Made by a program: the position numbers and the translations under genes
Assembly: GCA_950097015.1 (NCBI GenBank)
Contig: CATNEN010000001.1
Location: 14,811,001 to 14,875,000 of the forward strand
Direction of reading: 5' to 3'
DNA from: Macrostomum hystrix
Lineage: Eukaryota > Platyhelminthes > Macrostomidae
DNA: 64,000 nucleotides
Notes under the pieces: model-generated
What the model saw: only the letters and a program-made list of their open reading frames with translations
Databases searched by the model: none
What the model was told of the DNA's origin: nothing
Shown here: positions 25,601-34,600 of the stretch, in pieces
Numbering within the stretch: position 1 is the stretch's first letter
How the letters are laid out: the number at the start of each line of letters is the position of its first letter

Positions 25601-28600
25601 AATGTCCACAGACCTCGGCCGAATTTTATTACTAGGCCCCTAATAGGACACTCAACCAAATGTTTGTTACAACCTGCTTTTGCTAACCACTAAGCCTTTA
25701 ATGAGCAGCTCGCAAGAAACACACCTAGTCTTTTGACAAGCTCCACTTTCTTCCTTCGCACACAGGCCTTCCTGGAGGCAACGAACACGGTCCATCCGGT
25801 CTCCCGTTTGATCGCTCCGCTGTGCCGATCGCAGAACACCCGGCTGGAAGGATTGCGCTTGCAGCAGCAGCGAATTCGTGTAGTTCGCCGGTGCTTGCGA
25901 CACTTGAAAGTGGCGTCGTGGCCGTGGGAGGTGTACCAGGTCTTAATAACGGATTTGTGACAGCTGGCTTTATTGCATTTCGTGCGCTTTATGTGCGCGT
26001 TCGGGCAGCCTGAATGAGGATTTAAAATAAATACAAATGTGATAAAAGTGATAAAATGTTGATTTTACATTGAGGGCATGAGGCAACAAAATACTCACTG
26101 CACAGCAGTCGATGTGCGATACGTCGATACACTTGGCACCGGCAGTGCTTCGGTCGACGCAGCACCTTGCGAATTGTGCGATGCCGAGTCTTTAGATTGC
26201 ATGCGCTCCGATTAACAGTGCTGTGACACTTGCGCAAGCGGTGCAGCAACTTCTTCACTACTCGTGTTTTGCAAGTGTAGCTGTGATGATCCAGAATGCG
26301 CAGTTTGCTGTACTTCACCAGATCGCAGTCGTGCTCGCAACGAGTTTTCGACCTGACCTCAGGCCGACAGCAACAAGTTCGATGAGTGATTCGCCGATGT
26401 ACTACGCATTGGCAGCCTTTAATGCGACGCACTTTGTGAGTTATCTGACGCTTGCATGTGTGACGGTTGCAAGTGTGCACTCGAGTAGTGACTTTCTGTG
26501 AACAAGTAATTCGGCGACGATTATAGCTGATGCGTTTCACGCACTGGCCGTGAGTCAGGTGCCAGGAAATCTTGCGTCGCACCCACTCGTGCTTAGACTT
26601 GTCGCAGTACACTGGCAGATACTTAGCAGGCGGACAGCAGCAGATGTGGCTGCTGCGGCGCACTTGACGATGACACCTGCACTGGTGGACGTAAAAGCTA
26701 ATGTGTTTGACAACTCGTCGACATGTGCGCTTGTTGCATGATCCAACGTCCTTGCGCTTGGACTGACAATGGACAGGTGATCGGACTGTGCGACGCTTTC
26801 GCACGCAAACGTGTCGCGACGCGTTGAAGACGTAGGCGATTTTAGTGGAGACCCAGGCCGCTGTAGCCGAATCGCAGTGCTTAGTTCGCTTAGGTCTTTG
26901 AAGACAGCAGCAGGTTCGGTGGTGGCGCTTCACTACCACGCGGTGGCAGCGGCAGTGAGGTTGGTCTATTCGTGTTACAAGGGTGTGCAGCGGCTGTCGG
27001 CAGGTGGATCGATCGCATCTGGAAGTACGATGGTTCTCAGAAATGAGAAAATGTTTAAAAGCAGAGATCGAAATTAATTATCTTTTGATAATGATTATTA
27101 GTCGATCCTGACACCCACTCACTTTCCGATAACGGTCTTTGGCTTTGCATGGCACCTCCAATGCCGCACGAGGCGCAGATGAGTGACGCGCACGCAGCGC
27201 CATTGTTTGAGGTGCAGGCGCGAAGTTTTCGCATAGATTGCACTGTGCCGACAGAAGCGTCGACGCTTGGTCTTGTCGGGACAGCAGCAGACGCGTTGTT
27301 TCCCAGTGAACTTGCTGACTTTCTGACAGCGGCATCCACGGACAATGTAGCTAATCTCGCGTTGTCGACTCAGGCAAGACTTTTTCCGATCGCAGGCAAG
27401 CCAGATCAGCTGGCGATGCTTGGTGCATTCCACCCGGTCGGTCACACGCCGAAGCCATTTCTTGCAGCCGCATTTCTTGCCGCGTAGAACACGGTAACCA
27501 ACGGTGGCTTGCTGCCATGCGGTGCCTGATTTGACGCAGCGTTTTTTATGCCGCACAGTCTTCGAACAGCAGCATGGACAGGCGCGTCGCTTCACGACCG
27601 CGTAGTAACATGAGCAGCGCTTCTTGTCCAGTTTCTGCTTCATCGTGTAAATGTAGCGCTTTCGGCAGCCGGTTTTGTAGCATGGCGTGTACCGGTGCTT
27701 AATATCGCTTCGACAAGCAACGCGTCTCAGTTGTCGCTTCACCCGCTTGTAGCATCGACCGTGACGCAGAGCAAATGTCAATGTCTCGGTCACCCAGGCT
27801 CCGGCGTGGCAGAAATGCCTTCGACTGCCGGCCGGACAACGACAGCGCAGCCGACGAGTCACGTGACGAACTGTCCGGCATTGCTTCTTAGCTGAGTCCC
27901 AGCGTCTAATCTTGGTAACAATTCTACGCGTGTAGCCTCGCTTCGGACACTTGTAGCGACGAGTGATTGACTTGCAATCTGCGGGAAATTCATGATGCCA
28001 TTTTACACGCTGTTTGCATCTGCGGTGCTTTCGGAATTTTATTATTTTAATGACTCTTTAGAAATGCGTAGAAAAGTGAGGCACAAACTTACGGCAATTT
28101 CGTTTCTTTTTGATGCTTCGCTTCAAACACTTGCAACCTTTACGAATATGGTAGACCTTGGTCTCAACATAGAACTTGTTCCCAATGCACTTCGTGACGC
28201 TGTAGTGAGTCTTTTGACTGCAAGCTGTCAATTTTAATATGGGTTGCAATTCAAACATCAAATGACCAATGAATAAATGTGCCACGAATAAAAGCAGACA
28301 AATTCTCTACTTACAGACACGGTGACTCTTTTTAGTTGTCCGCTTAATGCACCGCTCCTTCTTATGGCTCCATCGTTGAGTGGTCAGCTCGGAGACCACC
28401 AATCCTTCGTCTTTGCGGCAGTATCGTTTCCGACTGGGTTCGGTGTGCGGACAGCCGCATTTTCGTGACTTCTTTTTCACAGCCCTGACACAGGAGCAGT
28501 TTCGCTTCACTGAGTAGTGCGTCACTGTGATTTGAATGCGCCTGCGTTCATCACAAGCGTGCTTCTGTGTGTAGGGCGCCGGGCAGGTGTAGCTTCTGTA

Positions 28601-31600
28601 ACGAGTTTTGCTTTTGCGAACGCAATGACCTTTCTTTAACACGTAGCGATAAGTGACTGTCGCTTTACGGTTGCTCGAATGATCGCAGAACTGCCTGCGA
28701 TGATGCTTGGCCGCATGGTTCTCGTGATCGCAGTCTGCGGGAATGAGTTTTAGAAATGGCTAATCAGGTTAGTAGTTTTTCCGGCATTAGAACACCTTGA
28801 TGCGATATAAGAGACAGTTATTATGATTATTTGCTCGACCTAGTAATAAATTTGATAGACTAAGAAACTTACAATAAAAATAATTGCAGGAGGGCTGTGG
28901 GCAATGGTACATCATTTAGTGACACTAGACCCGCAGCCAACCAGGAGGCAATTCGTCAGTGTGTCCCATTTCGCTGACTCCTGAGCACACACGCACACAG
29001 ATGCTGTACGCAGGCACACGCTCACACAGGTGTGTACATCTGCCCTGACTTTCTAATCGTCAGGCAGTGTATACTTTACTGGGCCTTGGAGGTTGGTCCT
29101 CAAGGGCGTAAATTGCCCCCAAGCCTTCTCTCCGCGGCTGCGCCCCAAATGAATGTGGCCTCGCCGCGGAATCGAACTTAGGGACCTTGGCGCGAGAGGC
29201 AAACGCGTTAACCGGTCTGCCACCGACCCCCCGACTAAGAAACTTACTGCATCGCAGGCGATTGTGCAGAGACCACACTCGCGCGCAGTGACAGCCCTTT
29301 GGCTTCAACACGCCAATGTAGATGGACTTCACGCCCGATTTGGCGCGACAAACATACTTTCGCCGGACGCTATGCGAACAATGCACGCGAGTGACCTTGA
29401 TGCGGTGTCGTTTAATGCACTTTCCTGACTTCAACAACCAGAAGGTTGTGCGCTGGATGTAGGCGTTTCTTTCGCTGTCACACTGACGCTTGCCAACCAC
29501 CGGTTTAGGACACTCTGGAAACATTGTTATTGGAGGCTTTAACAGGTATTTCAGAACCAGAACCTCCAAAAGCTATTAATATCCTTTTGAACCAATATGG
29601 ATTTGCCATATAGGTTTACACTGAGCAATGTTAATTGTCCTTGTCTCCAGGACCTTCGACAAGAATCGCTGAACACCTCGACGATGCGGAATCGGAAAGC
29701 TTTAAAAGTTCATCCTAAAGGTTGAAAAATTTGATAGAGATGGTGGACTTTCACGAAAATCGGTCATTCGGTTTGTGAGATGTCGTGAAGTAGGCAGTGT
29801 GTATTTGAAATTAATGGTCTTTCCGCAGGGGGAAAATAACGTGCCTTTCTACTGCTAATGAAGACTGATAACATAAAAACAAGTTTCTTTTTTAGAAAAA
29901 TGTATAATAACGAGTTGTCCAGGGATTCTTGTACTCACTGCAACGCAGATGTTTAACTCTCTTCCTTTGTACACACTTGCAACCCTTGCGCTTCCATCTG
30001 GTTACAGTGGTCGTGAGCACTCCTGACTTGCCGTCGCAGTGCCTCTGATGCTCCGCCCTGCGACAGTGCACCGGTGATCGGGACTCCCTGACGCGTTGAA
30101 TACAGGTGCGGCAACCGTGTAGCTTCCAGCTGACGTGTCGAGTGACCCACTCGCCCGTGTGAACATTGCAGTGTCGGCTCTTTTTCGATGGTTGACAATG
30201 TTTTCGACATTTGCGCCTGACAACGGTTTTTGAGCAGCGGCAGTTTCGGACATGCCAGTGGTAGGTGGCCAAGTAGTAGTATCCGGACTTCGGATGAGGC
30301 AGCCGTTTTGTTACAGACTTGCCCTGCAGATTGTGCGGACATCTGACCCTAACCTTGGAGATGCGGCTCAGTCTCTGGCACTCGCGCTGGTCCTTGCTGA
30401 GCTGCGTGTAAGTCACCCGGCGCATCGAATACTTCTGTGAGCGGCACCAGCGTTTAACTCGACGTTTACCCGGACAGCAGCATCGGAACTGCTGTCGCTT
30501 GAACACCTTGAAATAAATAGCGCAACATTAAAGAGCTCAAATATTTCGTTCCGCAAGTCTGGACAATAATTTGGGAAATTAATTTTACCTTGGCGTGACA
30601 ATGTTGGTCTTTGTGGCGCCCTTCTCCCTTCCGCTTGGCAAAGTAAAAGTAGGTCTTCGTATAGTGACACTCTGGGCCGCAGTGCTTGCCTCCGCTGCAG
30701 CCAGTCTTTGGACACTCGGTGGTCTTCACGAAGCTACCCCGACGGCAGCCGCACAGCTCCTTGACGGTGCGCCGGACTCGGACGCAGCTGCAGCTGCCCG
30801 GTTTTTTGCGATAGAATTCAAAGCGCACCTTGCGGAATCGAGATATGCCACGACGACCGATGTGACTGCAGGGACCGACATGACGCAACACGCCATGCTT
30901 GCAATCTGGACGGTGGATCAAGGATGAACGGTGTTATCGTTTTATAGTCTGATCTGAAAATAAAATCTGTGTGAAAAATGTTTGACTCACGAAGCCGAGC
31001 AACTTTTCTAGTCCGTCTCTTAATGCAATCGTCGCCTTTTAGAATGTACCAAACCTTGGTCGAGATCTTGGAGCCCGTGACATGGTCGCAGCGCACGCTT
31101 CTGCTTGCCTTCGGACAGGCGACGCGGAACTTTCGAGTGAAGACCTTTCGATGGCATTGGTGCTTCTCGAGTCTGTACTGAACTCGAATTAGCTTCTTCC
31201 AGTAGCGGTCCAGCCGAACTGTTTTCTTGTAGCCAGATGGACAACCTTTGAATGGGAATGATGACAAATACACATTCAATGCCATTATCTATTTCAATTT
31301 AGATAAAAAAACTACTTACAACACTTTCCAATATGTCGCTTAGCAATCTTCTTGACACACTTGCATTCTTCGAGTTTGTGATACGTTGAAACTTTCACTG
31401 CGCTGCAGGTATTTTTATTGCAGACTATTCTTGCCCGGTGATTGCGAGAGCACTTGACCTTTTGCTTGTCCTTTCGCTCCCAGCGGACGCATTTTAGGTC
31501 TTTCAAACGCAGACCGGACGTAATCGTGATCTGATATTCGCCAGAAATCGAGCAAAGCCGCTTTGAGCGCCGCTTCTTGCTGCAGGAACACCGAAGCTTT

Positions 31601-34600
31601 TGAACCTTCTCTAGGCGGAGCCGGCACTTGCAGTGACTGGCGTACCTCACGAACACTTTACGCTTCCTGTACTTGCTACCCGGATGGCACTTGCCCAGAA
31701 CTGTACTCTGACCAGAACAGTCTGGCAATTGTTGGTTGACATGATCATACTTAGGATTGGGAAAACGAAAACATGCTAATGGCATTACCAAAAAGTTATT
31801 TTTTTGTTACACCACGCAGGGAGAGGCGCCACACCCACCCTAAACTAACCGAGCTACTGCTGGAGATCATTTAACAGCTAGTTAGACTAAAGTAATATAA
31901 AGCTGTGCGTCTTTAAAGGACAAAACTTTCTCAATATTCGAATCCCTGACCTTCGATTAGTGAGTCCGCTTAAATTAATGAGATGTCGAGAAAAAACTCA
32001 CGAATCTTTTTAATAACTGTTCGCCGAGTTATTCTAACACACTTTGAGCAGTGCTTAGCCGGCTGGAATACCTTCGTGACTTTGATCAGGACGCTATGCC
32101 TCTCGCACTTTTTGTAGCTGACCGCCTTCTCGTAGCCCGGAGGTGGGCAATGGCATTTTCTGCTGACGCTGACAACTCTCTGAAGGCAGCGGTGCAGGCC
32201 GTGACGCTCTCGGCGCTGCTCAGTCCGCTTGCCAGAGCGAATGCCGGTGCAGTAGTTGCAGTAGTGGAACACTGTCTTAGCTTTGTCCGGACAAGCTGCG
32301 GAGAAAGTCACCCAATGAACTCGAATAAATTGTCTTTGATTTCGAATAAAAAACTGACCAGAATGTGTGCTTACATCCGCATGGCTCATAGTGCCGCAGG
32401 GTGCTCTTGACACATCTACCGTGCGGTCCCGGCAGCCAACGAATCGACGTCACTGAGCGGTTCTTGTAGCGACTGGAGCACTTGGAGACGACTCGACGAT
32501 TTGCTGGACAACCTGGCGAGACATCGAAGACGAGAAAGAAATAATAGACAGCTGCGATTGTTTATATTGATTTAATTGAGGAGGGCTGTGGGCGCAAGTG
32601 TACATCTGCCCCTGAGTTTCTTCTGATTGGTGTAAATTTTACGACTAGCCTCCGAGCCTTCTCTCCGCGGCTGCGCCTCAAATGAATGCGGCCTCGCTGC
32701 AGATTCGAGCTTTGCTACTTATCCTCTAGGATAAGGGAGTGAGTTGCAGAGCGGTTAACGTGTTCGCCAGAGCTCGATTCTTCGGTGAGGCCACATTAAA
32801 TTGGGGCGCAGCCGCGGAGAGAAGGCTTGGGGGTTTTCGTGAAATTTACGCCCTTGAGGGCCAACCTCCAAGGCACAGTGAAAGTGTACACTGCCTGACG
32901 ATGAGAAAGTCAGGGCAGATGTACACACCTGTATGAGTGTATGCCTGCGTACAGTATCTGTATGCGTGTGTGCTCAGGAGTCAGCGAAACGGGCAGAATT
33001 GCCTCCTCGCTGGCTGCAGGTCTTACTTACTTTGCAGGGGGCCTGGGGCACTTGACGCACAAACACAGAACGGCATGCCCCCAGGCCGGCGAACTAGGCG
33101 AGAGCCGCCCATCGCGCCGCCTCCCCTGAGCAGGCACCTCACACACACAGTAGCAAGCCAAGCGGGGAAGGGGGCGGCAGCCGGAGTGCCTCTCTCCCCA
33201 GGCCCGCACACGCACAGAGCAGACCAAGCCGGGGCGGAAGGCTGATAGAAATCAGTCCTCAGGGGGGGGGGCGGGTGACGAGTGTACACTTTATCCAATC
33301 GCGCTGACGGAAATCCAGATGAGCGCGCGGCGGTGTACACCCGCCCCCCAGCCACCCCCCGCAAGGTCTAACGCCCCAGCGCCAACGCACACAACTCACA
33401 CAACGCAGAACAGGCACACAGAAAGTAGGAGCGAAGCTATTTTTCAAGCTTTGATTGCACGAAATATGGTGCACCTCCGCCGGTCGCTACTGTCCAAACC
33501 CCCCCAACAAGTACCGAAATTAATCGTGACCTGAAGGGTGAATCGAACTAGCGTCCTTTGGAGTGCGAGGCAGCGACGTTAGCCGCTGACCCCCCTCGCC
33601 CCTTGGCTGCAGGTCTAGTGTCACCAAATTATATGCCATTGCCCGCAGCCCTCCTGAAATTAACATTATTATTATTATGCCCTAGAATAATGGGTAGCAT
33701 CGAATACTCACGGCACTTGTTGACACCGCAAGCAGCGGAGCACACTGCTCTGTAGAATTTCTTCGCGCATTTGCCTTTCCGCTTCAGTTTCAGGCACAGT
33801 TCGTCTCTGAACTGGTTCTGGCCACACTTGGGCCGGCAATGACCACAGGTCAGTCGGCAGAACTTGGCCATGGCTTCCGGATAGCGTTTGCACCTGCCAT
33901 GCGCCCGCCAGCGGAGGCACTTGCTGCGCGGCATTCGGTCTAGGCAGAGCTTTTTAAGACACTTGCACTGTTTCGGCCGCACACAATGGTTGGCTTCATC
34001 CAGAACGAACCCGGAGTCGCAACGGCAGCCCTCGGCGCTGGGCAGGTGGAAGCAGCGTTTGGGCACGCCGAAGAAATGACTGCCGCAGGTGTCAGGACAG
34101 GGGCTGGCGTTGCTGGAGAAGCTCTGATTCGGACCGCACTTCAGGGCTACGGATGGGTTCAAAGGCGAATGTTTTGTACCAGAGTCACGTGCTTGGTAAA
34201 CAATGTTTCCATTCTGCTGTAAGATGCCGTTACTTCGTTAATGCTGCTCCAAAATGATCATTCTGTGAGCAGTTTCTCATTTATATCCCATGACCCTTCT
34301 GTGAGGTTGAAGAAGGGCGAGGGGGCGAGTGGATCAGCGGCTAGCGTCGCTGCCTTGCACTCCAATGGACGCTAGTTCGATTCTCCCTTCAAGTCACGAT
34401 TAATTTCGGGACTTGTTGGAGGGTTTGGACAGTAGCGACGGCGAAGGTGCACCATATTTCGTGCAATCAAAGCTTGAAATAATAGCTTCGCTCCTACCTT
34501 CTGTGTGCCTGTTCTGCGTTGTGTGAGTTGCGTGCGTTGGCGCTGGGGCGTGAGGCCTTGCGGGGGGTGGCTGGGGGGCGGGTGTACACCGCCGCGCGCT

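Larger units (their letters stand above)
13670..32512 (-). other. Repetitive core of the giant protein: alternating basic Cys half-modules
   Basis: Exons 5-32 encode tandem modules of about 85-92 residues, each made of two halves. Half (a) runs C-x-C-P or C-C-C-P, a Cys, then a strand like Y-R-L, a Cys and V-x-C-P. Half (b) carries C-D-K/C-N-K-type Cys, a Y/W strand, then G-C-K-C or N-C-R-C. Dividing the length by the module size suggests roughly fifty modules; this was not counted one by one. A 60-residue sample at the start of exon 24 has 23 Lys/Arg/His, 6 Cys and only 2 acidic residues. Exons 5, 13, 17 and 27 (129-138 nt) encode single (b) halves. Phase-1 junctions fall one residue before a conserved Cys. 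I do not recognise the module as a named domain family. The vWA domain sits within this stretch. Confidence 0.8.
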
